A stretch of DNA of 60,018 bases from Prevotella multiformis DSM 16608 (GTDB lineage: Bacteria; Bacteroidota; Bacteroidia; Bacteroidales; Bacteroidaceae). Position 1 is the stretch's first letter. Every line of letters starts with the position of its first letter. The stretch is taken from positions 304,234 through 364,251 of the forward strand of contig NZ_GL872282.1 of the NCBI RefSeq assembly GCF_000191065.1. Reading direction: 5' to 3'. Position numbers and translations under genes: made by a program. Shown here one piece after another: positions 17,693 through 26,056 of the stretch. The notes beneath the pieces were generated by a model. It saw nothing but the letters and a program-made list of their open reading frames with translations. It ran no database searches and was not told the origin of the DNA.

Positions 17693-18610
17693 TCAGAACC
17701 TATTGCAACGTGCGAAGAAACCTATTTCCTCCAGTTCTTGCTTCATGCGCCCCTCTTCTTCGGCCGTCATGTTCTGGAACGGCACACGGTTAGGTCCCAG
17801 GTCGAAGCCAAGAAGTTTCATAATGCGTTTCCCACCGACAATATTGCCCCGGAAATGGCAGATAACATTGATGACCGCCTGTGAGAAGTTCTGTTTTTCC
17901 CTTGCCGTCTCGAGGTCGCCTCTGTTCCAGGCATCGATGATGCCGGTCAGTTCCCGGCCATTGTAATTGGTCGTCCCGCCGATGCCGCCACGTGCCCCGC
18001 CTTGCGCCAGACTGGGCAGAATCGTCTCATCCTGACCATGCAGCATATCGTACTTCCCATCCTTGTAAAGACGGCATTGGTTGTATTCGTAGAGGCTCTC
18101 GAAGGTGTACTTGATGCCTGCAAAGTTCGGAATACGGCCGTCGACGGCTTTCAGCAGATCGAGCATGGGCAGGAAAGCGCCGTTGAAAGCCGGAATGTGA
18201 TAATAATAGAACGGCAGCGAAGGAGCGGCGGCAGCAATCGTCTCGCAGTACTTCACCAGCTCTTCGATCCGCCCGATTTTCGGGAAAGGAGGTGCCATGG
18301 CACCGATACCCCATGCCCCCGTCTTTTCAGCGTGTTCCGCCAGACGGACGCTCTCGCGCAGACAGCAGCTGCCTACGTGTACAATTACCTTGAAGTCGTC
18401 CGGTGCCGCCTGTATCCATCGTTCAGCCAGCTGCATGCGCTCTTCGGTCGTAAGCATATACCCTTCGCCGGACGAGCCGTTGATGAAAACTCCCTTCAGT
18501 CCGTTCTTCTTCAGCATGGCTGCATAAGCCCCGACAGGCTCAAGATTGACATCGCCATTTGCATGGAATGGCGTGAACGGTGCATCAATCAAACCGATTA
18601 TCTTTTCCAT
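17693..18610 (-). CDS. nanA: N-acetylneuraminate lyase
   Basis: Cleaves sialic acid (N-acetylneuraminate) to N-acetylmannosamine and pyruvate. The 305-residue protein belongs to the DapA/NanA aldolase family, with the pyruvate-binding GSSGEG motif (45-50), Tyr137 in FYYYHIP and the Schiff-base Lys167 in FAGIKYTF, matching positions known for NanA. The start at 18610 (MEKIIGL) is where similarity begins; the open frame extends 15 codons further. It is the last gene of a three-gene minus-strand operon with a sialate transporter and mutarotase, which supports NanA over dihydrodipicolinate synthase. Confidence 0.93.
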   Translation of the reverse strand: MEKIIGLIDAPFTPFHANGDVNLEPVGAYAAMLKKNGLKGVFINGSSGEGYMLTTEERMQLAERWIQAAPDDFKVIVHVGSCCLRESVRLAEHAEKTGAWGIGAMAPPFPKIGRIEELVKYCETIAAAAPSLPFYYYHIPAFNGAFLPMLDLLKAVDGRIPNFAGIKYTFESLYEYNQCRLYKDGKYDMLHGQDETILPSLAQGGARGGIGGTTNYNGRELTGIIDAWNRGDLETAREKQNFSQAVINVICHFRGNIVGGKRIMKLLGFDLGPNRVPFQNMTAEEEGRMKQELEEIGFFARCNRF

Positions 18611-18695
18611 AAGTCTATAATGTTTTTCTTGACAGGACACCTTCCCGGACCACACCCGACGGGGAGGAGCGGGTATACGGCCTGCCGCATCTTTT

Positions 18696-19922
18696 TCATT
18701 CCATATTGTCCGTCGTAGGCTTCAGACAGGAAAGCTGCAGCACCAGTGCCAGGACGACCACACTGCCCAGGATGGCGAAGCCAAGGCCGAGATTCCCTCC
18801 ATCCGTCCATTTCCCCAACACCTGTGTGACGGCGGCACCGGCAAAGACACCGGTCATGTTCATGATGCCGTACGCCGTACTGCGGTATCTGGAGGAGATG
18901 AACTGGCAGAGAATCGGCATGTTGTTGGCATCAAAGATACCATAGCCCATGCCGAAGCACAGACCGGCCCCTACCACGGAGACAAGACTGTGTCCGAAGC
19001 CAAGGAACATCAACGCCGGAACCGTAAGGCCGAGCCCGATGGCACTGGTATAGATGCGGCCGCGCAGGTTGCGCTGCACCCAGCGGTCGGAGACAACGCC
19101 TCCGACAAGAACACCGACGAACGAAGAGACGGCAATGGTGATGGTAGACAGCGGGCCGGCACTCGACATCGGTATGTCCAGACTGCCGGCGAAGAGCGTC
19201 GGAAGCCAGTTCTTCGTAGCCCACCCCGGCAGGCTCGGTACAGCAAAATAGAAGAGGATCACCCAGAAAGCCCAGGTGGAGAAAACGACCGAGAGCCCAC
19301 GGAAAGGATTGCAGTCTGCCTTTGTTCCTGCCTGACGGGGCTTCCCCCCTCCATGTCTGGGATTCTCTTTCAGGAGCAGAATCAGCACGAGGGAATAGCC
19401 GATTCCGACGATCCCGAACCATTGGAAAGCGGCATGCCAGGAGAGCATGGCGGCGAGTGTCGCGCCAAAGCCCCCGATGGCCTGGCCGATATAGAGCCCG
19501 GTCATGTGGATGCCGATCGCCAATGAGCGTGATTTCCCTTCGTGCCAGTCGGCGATGAGCGACAGGGCGGAGGGGATATACAGTGCTTCGCTGATGCCCA
19601 TGAAAGCCCGTAGCCAGTAGAGCTGCTCGAAACTCCGGGCATACCCCATAAGGAATGTTACGGCAGACCATACGAAAATGCTGCCCACGACAAGCCACTT
19701 CCGGTTGACGCGGTCGGCGACAATGCCGGCAAACGGACTCACAATGCCGTAAATCCACAGAAAGACTGCCATCAGCGCACCGAAGGCTTCGGCACGGTTC
19801 AATTCGGCGATGTCTGCCTTCATGGCTTCCTGCATCGTCGACAGCATCTGCCGGTCCATGTAGTTGAGCAGTGCGACAAACCAGAGAAGGGCTACTAGTA
19901 CCCAGGGATAATATTTCTTCAT
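18696..19922 (-). CDS. MFS transporter, probable sialic acid permease
   Basis: 408-residue major facilitator with about 12 hydrophobic helices, starting MKKYYPWVLVALLWFVALLNYMD. The loop GIVADRVNRKW between helices 2 and 3 fits the MFS signature, and a related DRWVQRNLRGR segment lies in the second half. It is placed between the mutarotase (28-bp gap) and NanA (85-bp gap), so sialic acid is the likely substrate. From sequence alone it could carry another sugar acid, since the anion:cation symporter subgroup is broad. Confidence 0.85.
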   Translation of the reverse strand: MKKYYPWVLVALLWFVALLNYMDRQMLSTMQEAMKADIAELNRAEAFGALMAVFLWIYGIVSPFAGIVADRVNRKWLVVGSIFVWSAVTFLMGYARSFEQLYWLRAFMGISEALYIPSALSLIADWHEGKSRSLAIGIHMTGLYIGQAIGGFGATLAAMLSWHAAFQWFGIVGIGYSLVLILLLKENPRHGGGKPRQAGTKADCNPFRGLSVVFSTWAFWVILFYFAVPSLPGWATKNWLPTLFAGSLDIPMSSAGPLSTITIAVSSFVGVLVGGVVSDRWVQRNLRGRIYTSAIGLGLTVPALMFLGFGHSLVSVVGAGLCFGMGYGIFDANNMPILCQFISSRYRSTAYGIMNMTGVFAGAAVTQVLGKWTDGGNLGLGFAILGSVVVLALVLQLSCLKPTTDNME

Positions 19923-19950
19923 AACAGGTGATGATTTGCGTGGAAAAGGA

Positions 19951-21063
19951 TTACCGGCTCTGACAGCAGAGGGGCGGGATTCGTACGATTCTGTTGCTCC
20001 TCACTCTTGGCTTCAGTTCGCCGCCGATCACATAGATGCCATGCCGTGTCGGTACCAGAGCTGCACCGGCACGGGCCGTCTCCCTGCTTTTACCGATAAT
20101 GCTCCAGCCCTCCTTATTATATAATAAGGTATAAGGATTGAAACGATACCATGCTTCAGGATGATTCAGATAGCCGGCCTGCGGGTGATTGACAGCGGAA
20201 AGGAAAACGTCCTTGTTCACACCGCCCGCTACCAGAAAACTGTCTTTACTCAGCTGCACGGCGGCACCGCCTCCCACAAAAAGCGGCTCATCGCACGCGT
20301 CCTTCGGTCCCTCAAGCGGTTGCCATTCCTCCGTGGTCTCATCATATACACAGCCGGCCAGTGCCAGCCTAGCCTCTGCGCCGGCGGCAGCCGGTGCAAA
20401 TCCTCCGAAGATGCAGAACCGGCGGTCGCCCATGCTGCCGGCTACCGGCTGTATGCGCATGATGCCGGGGAAAGGCTTTCTCTCCTTCCATCCTGCATCA
20501 GGACGGTCCAGGTCAAGACACAAGACACGGCAGGAGGGGCGCCCGTCCATCATGCCTCCCGCCACATAGAGACGGCGTCCGACCACCGCACCGGCCATGT
20601 TGTCCGCCGTACAGGGCAAAGCCGGCAAGGATGCGACCTGCGACCTGCCATTAACGAGGGTGATGCGATATACCGCCCTTTGGCTTCCCTTGCCGTTCAT
20701 GCCTCCCGCGATGATCATGCTGTTGTCACAGCTTACGGCTACGCCATAAGCCGATGCGTCCGGCAGCTCACCGATCCGTGTCCACCGCAGCCGGTCTGCC
20801 TGGCCGATTCTTGCCGCATAGATTCCCTTGTAATATTTCTTCTTGCTGTCGGGAGCAAGCGTATTTACAGGGAAATTACAGCCTCCCGCCATAACGATGC
20901 AGTCTCCGATTCTGCCGGCATAGCAGGCTGACACGCCTTTTTCTATTCCGTCTTCTCCCATGGGGAAGCCGTCGACGGAAAGCACACTGTCTGCCTCACA
21001 GGCTCCCGATGTCAGTCCTGTCAGTAAAGTCATTGTTGTCATGATTAGGGTTTTCAATCTCAT
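19951..21063 (-). CDS. Kelch-type (cyclically permuted) sialate mutarotase
   Basis: Predicted periplasmic enzyme that speeds conversion of alpha- to beta-N-acetylneuraminate before uptake. Residues 1-20 form a signal peptide, possibly lipidated (LTSGAC). The mature part has repeated kelch-like blades with glycine pairs (VMAGGCNFP, IIAGGMNGKG, YVAGGMMDG, CIFGGFAP, LVAGGVNKD, YVIGGELK). Their order fits the circularly permuted NanM relatives found in Bacteroidota. It is the first gene of the nan operon. No -7 box was recognised within 60 bp upstream. Catalytic activity is inferred from family and context. Confidence 0.85.
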   Translation of the reverse strand: MRLKTLIMTTMTLLTGLTSGACEADSVLSVDGFPMGEDGIEKGVSACYAGRIGDCIVMAGGCNFPVNTLAPDSKKKYYKGIYAARIGQADRLRWTRIGELPDASAYGVAVSCDNSMIIAGGMNGKGSQRAVYRITLVNGRSQVASLPALPCTADNMAGAVVGRRLYVAGGMMDGRPSCRVLCLDLDRPDAGWKERKPFPGIMRIQPVAGSMGDRRFCIFGGFAPAAAGAEARLALAGCVYDETTEEWQPLEGPKDACDEPLFVGGGAAVQLSKDSFLVAGGVNKDVFLSAVNHPQAGYLNHPEAWYRFNPYTLLYNKEGWSIIGKSRETARAGAALVPTRHGIYVIGGELKPRVRSNRIVRIPPLCCQSR

Positions 21064-21154
21064 CTTTCAGGTCAAAGTGCAGTGCAGATTCAATTATAAT
21101 ACAACCATGTGTCTCCTTTTACTTACGGCGGTTCCTAAAAAATACCATTGAGAC

Positions 21155-21205
21155 CCTTCCGTCTTTCAGGCGGGCAGATGTCGCCTGCCGCCTGGACTCC
21201 AAGAC
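21155..21205. repeat. Dispersed repeat, partial copy 3
   Basis: Only the left-hand block is recognisable (CTTTCAGGCGGGCAGATG and CTGCCGCCTGGA). The right half, with the AAAGAGTTGACA block, is not. Confidence 0.55.
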
Positions 21206-21335
21206 CTTAAACCACGGCCAACAGCATTAAAAAAAGTTCTTAACCCGCCAGGCAGATTTAGAAGAAGGCGAAAGGCGGTCAACCGGAAAACATTAAACTA
21301 CACAACCAGAAACATCAGACGACAACAGGGGAAAA

Positions 21336-21440
21336 GCTCCCGACCGGCTGGGAATACTGTTCCCAACCGGTTGGGAATGTCATTCCCGACGGCCGGGAAT
21401 GTTGTTCCCAACGGCCGGGAATGTCGTACCCGGCAGTCCG
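21336..21440. repeat. Tandem palindrome array B
   Basis: About four and a half units of TTCCC-N7/8-GGGAA with 5-nt spacers, including a unit identical to array A (TTCCCAACCGGTTGGGAA). It lies just beyond the pgk terminator. Confidence 0.9.
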
Positions 21441-21457
21441 GCCTCCCGGAACCATGT

Positions 21458-21496
21458 AGAAAACAAAAAGCCACCATCTCATGTTGAGACAGTGGC
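21458..21496 (-). terminator. Rho-independent terminator of pgk
   Basis: On the minus strand the arms GCCAC..TCTCA and TGAGA..GTGGC form a hairpin followed by CTTTTTGTTTT. It lies about 230 bp after the pgk stop codon, so repeat copy 4 would be inside the pgk 3' untranslated region. Confidence 0.8.
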
Positions 21497-21529
21497 CTGA
21501 CTGGTTTTAGGCAGGTTCTATAAATTCCC

Positions 21530-21663
21530 TTTGCCGGCTTTTGCCTTTCAGACGGACAGACTCCGTTTTTTTCCTGGAAAGAGCATAGCGGACTATGCAA
21601 TTGAAAGAAAAAGCGGAAGAGGCCGCATAATTGCAAAAAAGGCACAAAGCGTTGACAACATCC
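21530..21663. repeat. Dispersed ~130-bp repeat, copy 4
   Basis: Carries TTTTGCCTTTCAGACGGACA, TTTCCTGGAAAGAGCA, AATTGAAAGAAAAAG and AAAGCGTTGACAACAT. On the minus strand it begins 61 bp after the pgk stop codon. Palindrome array B lies about 90 bp away, on the same side and at a similar distance as array A from copy 1. Confidence 0.8.
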
Positions 21664-21724
21664 ATATCGGCAGCTGACCGACACGGCAGGCTTATCCGGA
21701 CATGCCTTTAAAAAGCGTCGCCTC

Positions 21725-22975
21725 TTACTTTTCGATTGCAGCTACACCGGGAAGCACCTTGCCCTCGATGGCCTCGAGCATGGCGCCGCCACCGGTAGAT
21801 ACATAAGAAACCTTGTCGGCAAGACCGAATTTGTTGACAGCTGCAACAGAGTCACCGCCGCCGACAAGCGAATAAGCACCGTTCTCCTGGGTAGCCTGAG
21901 CGACAGCCTTAGCAATCTCGCCGGTACCTTTTGCGAAGTTCTCCAGCTCGAAGACACCCACAGGGCCGTTCCAGAGAATAGTCTTAGAGGCGAGGATGAT
22001 CTTCTTCCAGGCCTTGATGCTCTCCTCGGAAGCATCCATGCCTTCCCACTCGTCAGGAATCTGGTCGATGGGGAATGTCTTGCGTTCCGTATCGTTGGAG
22101 AAGTCCTTGCCGCAGACGGTAGCCACAGAGAGCGAGAGGTTGACCCCCTTCTCCTTGGCAGCGGCCATGACGTTCAGTGCCTCCGGCATCAGGTCGTCTT
22201 CATGAAGGGACTTGCCGATCTTGCCCCCCTGCGCCTTGATGAAGGTGTAACCCATACCGCCGCCGATGATGAGATTGTCCACCTTGTCGAGGAGATTCTT
22301 GATGACACCGAGCTTGGAACTCACCTTGGAACCGCCGATGATAGCGGTGAAAGGATGCTGTGCGTTCTTCAGCACGTTGTTGATGGCAGTCACCTCTTTC
22401 TCCATCAGGAAGCCCAGCATCTTGTGGTCGGCATCGAAGTAGTCAGCGATGACGGCGGTAGAAGCGTGCTTGCGGTGAGCCGTGCCGAAAGCATCGTTGA
22501 CATAAACGTCAGCGTAAGAGGCGAGCTTCTTGGCAAAGTCCTTCTGACGGTTTTTCATTTCCGCCTTGGCAGCATCGTACTCAGGGGTGCCCTTTTCAAC
22601 GCCGACCGGCTTGCCTTCCTCTTCAGGATAGTAGCGCAGGTTCTCGAGCAGAAGAGCCTCGCCGCCCTTCAAGGCAGCAGCCTCAGCGTCGGCGTGGCCT
22701 GCATCCTTGGCGAATTTCACCTCAACGCCAAGCGCGTCGCTTACGTTCTTGACGATCTGGCTCAAAGAGAGTTCCGGCTTTACCTTGCCCTTCGGCTTGC
22801 CCATGTGGCTCATCATGATGAGCGCACCGCCGTCAGCCAGTACCTTCTTCAGGGTAGGCAGTGCGCCGCGGATACGGGTGTCGTCGGTTACATGACCATT
22901 CTCATCCAAAGGCACATTGAAGTCTACGCGGACGATTGCCTTGTGTCCGGCGAAGTTGAAATCGTTAATTTTCAT
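21725..22975 (-). CDS. pgk: Phosphoglycerate kinase
   Basis: Glycolytic enzyme moving phosphate between 1,3-bisphosphoglycerate and ADP. The 416 residues include the N-terminal substrate-binding segment ([13 protein letters not shown]), the MSHMGKPKG loop, the hinge region, and the C-terminal nucleotide-binding [11 protein letters not shown] and STGGGAMLE motifs. The start at 22975 is supported by the typical [18 protein letters not shown] opening. A candidate -7 box (TATTTTTG on the minus strand, 23016-23023) lies 40 bp upstream, and a terminator follows at 21458-21496. Confidence 0.97.
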   Translation of the reverse strand: MKINDFNFAGHKAIVRVDFNVPLDENGHVTDDTRIRGALPTLKKVLADGGALIMMSHMGKPKGKVKPELSLSQIVKNVSDALGVEVKFAKDAGHADAEAAALKGGEALLLENLRYYPEEEGKPVGVEKGTPEYDAAKAEMKNRQKDFAKKLASYADVYVNDAFGTAHRKHASTAVIADYFDADHKMLGFLMEKEVTAINNVLKNAQHPFTAIIGGSKVSSKLGVIKNLLDKVDNLIIGGGMGYTFIKAQGGKIGKSLHEDDLMPEALNVMAAAKEKGVNLSLSVATVCGKDFSNDTERKTFPIDQIPDEWEGMDASEESIKAWKKIILASKTILWNGPVGVFELENFAKGTGEIAKAVAQATQENGAYSLVGGGDSVAAVNKFGLADKVSYVSTGGGAMLEAIEGKVLPGVAAIEK

Positions 22976-23454
22976 TTGTTTCTTTTTATTTAGTAACGTT
23001 GTTGATTTTTTACCGCAAAAATACTACTTTTTAATGGATTGGGGAAATCTAATACTATCTTTTTTGTGTAATATCGTGTAATACACCGTTAATGCACCAA
23101 CCGCAAACCATGAATTCCAGGAAAGAATCCTTCTGCCCGGCTGTTTTCTGCGGGACATCCATGAGACAACTGCCTGCCGGAATGTTTTTCTTCCGGAATT
23201 TCAAAAGGGTCATCAGGAATTTGGAATGATGAGGTTTGTCTCGTGCGTTGATGACTTTGATGGAATATCAAACAGGGACAGGGAGTGAAGTGGAGGTAAG
23301 GCCCTATAACGGAGACACCGTCGGTGCGTGGAGCGGAGGTTATTGGAGAGTTCCAGACAGATTCCTAAGATTCCAAAAGAAAAGTCAGGAATAATTTGGT
23401 ATTGTCGGGAAAACTCACTACCTTTGCACTCGCTTTTATGAAAAGGCATAGGGA
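22976..23454. other. Intergenic region between pgk and tRNA-Lys
   Basis: About 480 bp. It holds the pgk promoter, a small inverted repeat (CCGGAA and TTCCGG around 23176-23196) and the tRNA promoter. No gene was recognised. Confidence 0.6.
23395..23426 (+). promoter_or_regulatory. Promoter of tRNA-Lys
   Basis: TTTG (23395-23398), a 20-nt spacer and TACCTTTG (23419-23426) form a near-consensus Bacteroidota promoter 28 bp before the tRNA. Confidence 0.75.
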
Positions 23455-23530
23455 GATCCGCTAGCTCAGCTGGTAGAGCACAACACTTTTAATGTTGGGG
23501 TCATGGGTTCGAGCCCCATGCGGATCACCA
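23455..23530 (+). tRNA. tRNA-Lys (TTT anticodon)
   Basis: Complete cloverleaf. Acceptor GATCCGC pairs with GCGGATC, the D-arm is GCTCAGCTGGTAGAGC, the anticodon loop CTTTTAA gives anticodon TTT, and the T-arm is CATGGGTTCGAGCCCCATG. CCA is encoded (23528-23530). Confidence 0.97.
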
Positions 23531-23536
23531 GATATT

Positions 23537-23571
23537 AAAAAGAGGGTTTCAGCAATGAGACCCTCTTTTCT
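23537..23571 (+). terminator. Terminator after tRNA-Lys
   Basis: AAAGAGGGT and ACCCTCTTTT pair around a short TCA/TGA extension and a 4-nt loop, ending in a T-run. It starts a few bases after the tRNA. Confidence 0.85.
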
Positions 23572-24062
23572 GTTTATACACAGCCACTTGTTAGCTGAAT
23601 GGTTATGCAGAATGTTGAACCTGGGGCTAACAGGACAAAGTAAGGGCGATTCGCCCATTACCAGGTGCTGTAACGATGTGCAAGAATCCATCTACTTCCA
23701 TTGCACGATATCACTTGGGTAATCACATTTTCGTGATTTCACGGTTCGTTGCTGCAAAAATATAGACAAATAAATGGAGCAAAGAGAACAAAACCCGCAA
23801 TCACTGCCAACCAACCAGCTATTTAACTTTTGAGTATAGGAGGCTACAGGATAGGATGTGATTTCCTTGGGAGTACCTTTTCCGTTTGTGCAGGCATAAT
23901 CGCTTTTTCCAAGGTATATCTGTTTACAAGAGGAACATCATTCATGGGATTCACTCTACCTATACAGATATTATGTTTGGCAAACATTATCTTTCAAAAA
24001 CATAATCCTATCGAGAATTAAAATTATCGGCAATATTGTGTGTGGATATGGACATAAAATAT
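23572..24062. other. Intergenic region between tRNA-Lys and the ATPase gene
   Basis: About 490 bp without a supported gene. A minus-strand TATTTTTG-like box is near 23756-23763, with no recognisable gene behind it. The first copy of the 15-bp operator-like palindrome is at 23973-23987. Confidence 0.5.
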
Positions 24063-24094
24063 TATCTTTGCAAAACATAATGTTTGGCAAACAT
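23973..24094. promoter_or_regulatory. Duplicated operator palindrome and promoter of the ATPase gene
   Basis: The perfect 15-bp palindrome ATGTTTGGCAAACAT occurs at 23973-23987 and 24080-24094. The -7 box TATCTTTG (24063-24070) places the transcription start at or just before the second copy. A bound protein would therefore block initiation and could bridge the two sites. Confidence 0.8.
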
Positions 24095-24107
24095 AATTAT
24101 CCGTGAC

Positions 24108-25514
24108 ATGGAGTTTATAGATAGAATAGAAGAAACCGCTATGTTCAAGCGCACGCTGGGCCTTAGCCGACCTGTCCTTATCGTGATTTACGGTAGGAGG
24201 CGTATCGGTAAATCAGAACTCATCAAGCATGTTCTGACCGAACAGGATGTGTACCATCTGAGCGAGGAAGCACAGACGCAGCAGCAGATAGACTCTTTTG
24301 CCAAAACCGCTTCATTTACGTTTGACGGATTCGACCATGTAACCTACCATGATTGGGAAACGGTGCTCACCTCTATCAATCTATATGTCGGGGAAAACAC
24401 ATCGGTTTGCTTAGATGAGTTTTCGTATCTTGCCAAGAGTGATCCTACACTGCCTTCCATCATTCAACGATTGGTGGACAACAAAAAACTGAAATACAAC
24501 CTGATTCTTTGTGGTTCCTCCCAACTGATGATGCACTCGTTGGTACTCAATGAAAAATCACCCTTGTACCAACGCTGTGCTTGGCAGCCAAAGCTGAAAC
24601 CGCTGCGCTTACCTTACATTAAAGAGGCCTTGCATTGTTCCGACCAGGAGGCTGTTGAGGAATATGCCGTTTGGGGTGGCGTGCCACGCTACTGGAAACT
24701 TCGTGCCGACTTCGACAGTTGGGAAGAGGCGGTGCGCAATCTGTTAGTCAACAATTACGGCACACTGTATGATGAACCAACTCGGCTACTCCGTGATGAG
24801 CGTCGTGATACGGCCACTTCTTTCTCATTGCTCACCACAGTGGGTAATGGGGTAAACCGAATCTCAGAGATTGCTGGCCGTATGCAGCAGCCTGCGACCA
24901 ACCTTTCCCAGCCCATCAGCATACTGACCGACTTGGGCTATGTGGAAAAAGATATACCCTTTGGCGACAATCCGAAGAGCAGCAAGAAGGGACTGTATCG
25001 CCTTGGTGACAACTTTCTTTCCTTTTATTATAGGTTTATCAATCCCAACAAATATCTTATCGAATTAGACCGTCAGGATCTCGTAATGGATATAATCCGT
25101 AAGGACTTCAGCACATACGTTGGTCAGGTATGGGAAAAGATCTGTCGCAACTTCGTAACAGGTAATGAAATCGATGGCGTAGTTTATGGCATCGCTTCAC
25201 GATGGTGGGGCAGCATACCGAAAGAGGACGATAGCAACGATTATGAGCAGATTGAACTTGACCTTGTAGCCGAATCACTCGACAAGAGACACATTCTCGT
25301 GGCAGAATGTAAATGGCGAGAACGTGACGAGGCACTAAGCGTATATGAGCAATTAACAAGCCGTGCCAGCCGTCTACCCTTCGTAAAGAAGGGGCAAAAG
25401 GTACATACGGTGTTGTTCCTCAAAACTGAGACCCAAACCAATGTGCCATGTTATTATCCGAAGGACATCATCATGTCCATGCTTCAGCAAGATTCCTCAA
25501 ATGACAAAGCATGA
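24108..25514 (+). CDS. ATPase with DUF234-type C-terminus (prokaryotic STAND/archaeal ATPase-like)
   Basis: 468-residue P-loop ATPase of unknown job. The P-loop is IVIYGRRRIGKSELI (Gly29 to Ser36), with a Walker B-like SVCLDEFSYL. A sensor-like region LILCGSSQLMM follows, then a winged-helix-like middle (ISEIAGRMQQPATNLSQPI) that could bind DNA. The C-terminal region has an ELDLVAESLDKRHILVAECK segment in which D, E and K are spaced as in PD-(D/E)XK nucleases. An in-frame TTG at 24084 overlaps the operator and is an unlikely start. The gene stands alone behind a duplicated palindrome, so self-regulation is possible. A defence or stress role is speculation. Confidence 0.8.
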   Translation: MEFIDRIEETAMFKRTLGLSRPVLIVIYGRRRIGKSELIKHVLTEQDVYHLSEEAQTQQQIDSFAKTASFTFDGFDHVTYHDWETVLTSINLYVGENTSVCLDEFSYLAKSDPTLPSIIQRLVDNKKLKYNLILCGSSQLMMHSLVLNEKSPLYQRCAWQPKLKPLRLPYIKEALHCSDQEAVEEYAVWGGVPRYWKLRADFDSWEEAVRNLLVNNYGTLYDEPTRLLRDERRDTATSFSLLTTVGNGVNRISEIAGRMQQPATNLSQPISILTDLGYVEKDIPFGDNPKSSKKGLYRLGDNFLSFYYRFINPNKYLIELDRQDLVMDIIRKDFSTYVGQVWEKICRNFVTGNEIDGVVYGIASRWWGSIPKEDDSNDYEQIELDLVAESLDKRHILVAECKWRERDEALSVYEQLTSRASRLPFVKKGQKVHTVLFLKTETQTNVPCYYPKDIIMSMLQQDSSNDKA

Positions 25515-26056
25515 TATCAACATTCTTTAGTCGGTAACTTTTGCAAAGTTCTGGAAACGCTATGCAAAGAAAGAGGTATAAAATCTTCACAAAGCATTGC
25601 ACTGCCAATATCTAATGATAGGTATCAGGAAAACTTGACAATTGCCTGTTATAAGGAACTAAAATGGGATTTGAAACTTTCATGGATTGGCGAGCTTTGT
25701 ATTGTTATTTAGAGGATTTCAGTTGTGCCGATAAAGTATCTTTCCAAAGAGCTTCATTCAGACTATTCCCCCGACAATGATCTTTGATTGAATTAACGGC
25801 AGATTTATTCTGGTTATTGCGACATACTGTGTAACAAGCGGATGACTGCCTTCATACGAGAAATGGTTTCCCGATGCCGATACCGCTAAAAACTTTGACG
25901 GAGTTTACTTTTCAGGCAGACAGAATCTGCTTCCTCCTGGCAAGGAAACAGCACGCCGGACGGTTGAAAGAGAATGCCGAAGATACAGCATAAAAGCAAA
26001 AAGGGGAAACAAAGAGCTGACAGGATTCTTCCATGCCGGCACGGCGGCAAGGAACC
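25515..26056. other. Intergenic region between the ATPase gene and dinB
   Basis: 540 bp. A 59-codon open stretch without ATG (25533-25709, translating ...ETLCKERGIKSSQSIAL...) may be a gene remnant but matches nothing recognised. Repeat copy 5 fills the right part. Confidence 0.5.
25894..26030. repeat. Dispersed ~130-bp repeat, copy 5
   Basis: Full-length copy with TTTGACGGAG, TTTTCAGGCAGACAGA, CTGCTTCCTCCTGGCAAGG, GGTTGAAAGAGAATG, GCATAAAAGCAAAAA and AAAGAGCTGACAGGATTCTT. On the minus strand it begins 26 bp after the dinB stop codon. Confidence 0.8.

Larger units (their letters stand above)
21064..21724. other. Repeat-rich intergenic region between the nan operon and pgk
   Basis: 660 bp with no supported gene. 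It contains a partial copy of the dispersed repeat (21155-21205), palindrome array B (21336-21440), a minus-strand terminator (21458-21496) and a full repeat copy (21530-21663). Confidence 0.8.

Noticed and set aside
17693..18610. Dihydrodipicolinate synthase
   Set aside because: The same family, but the GSSGEG and FYYYHIP motifs and its place beside a sialate mutarotase and transporter favour N-acetylneuraminate lyase.
23461..23691. Small minus-strand open frame ending GARTHDPNIKSV
   Set aside because: This is the antisense translation of the tRNA-Lys gene, a well-known annotation artefact.
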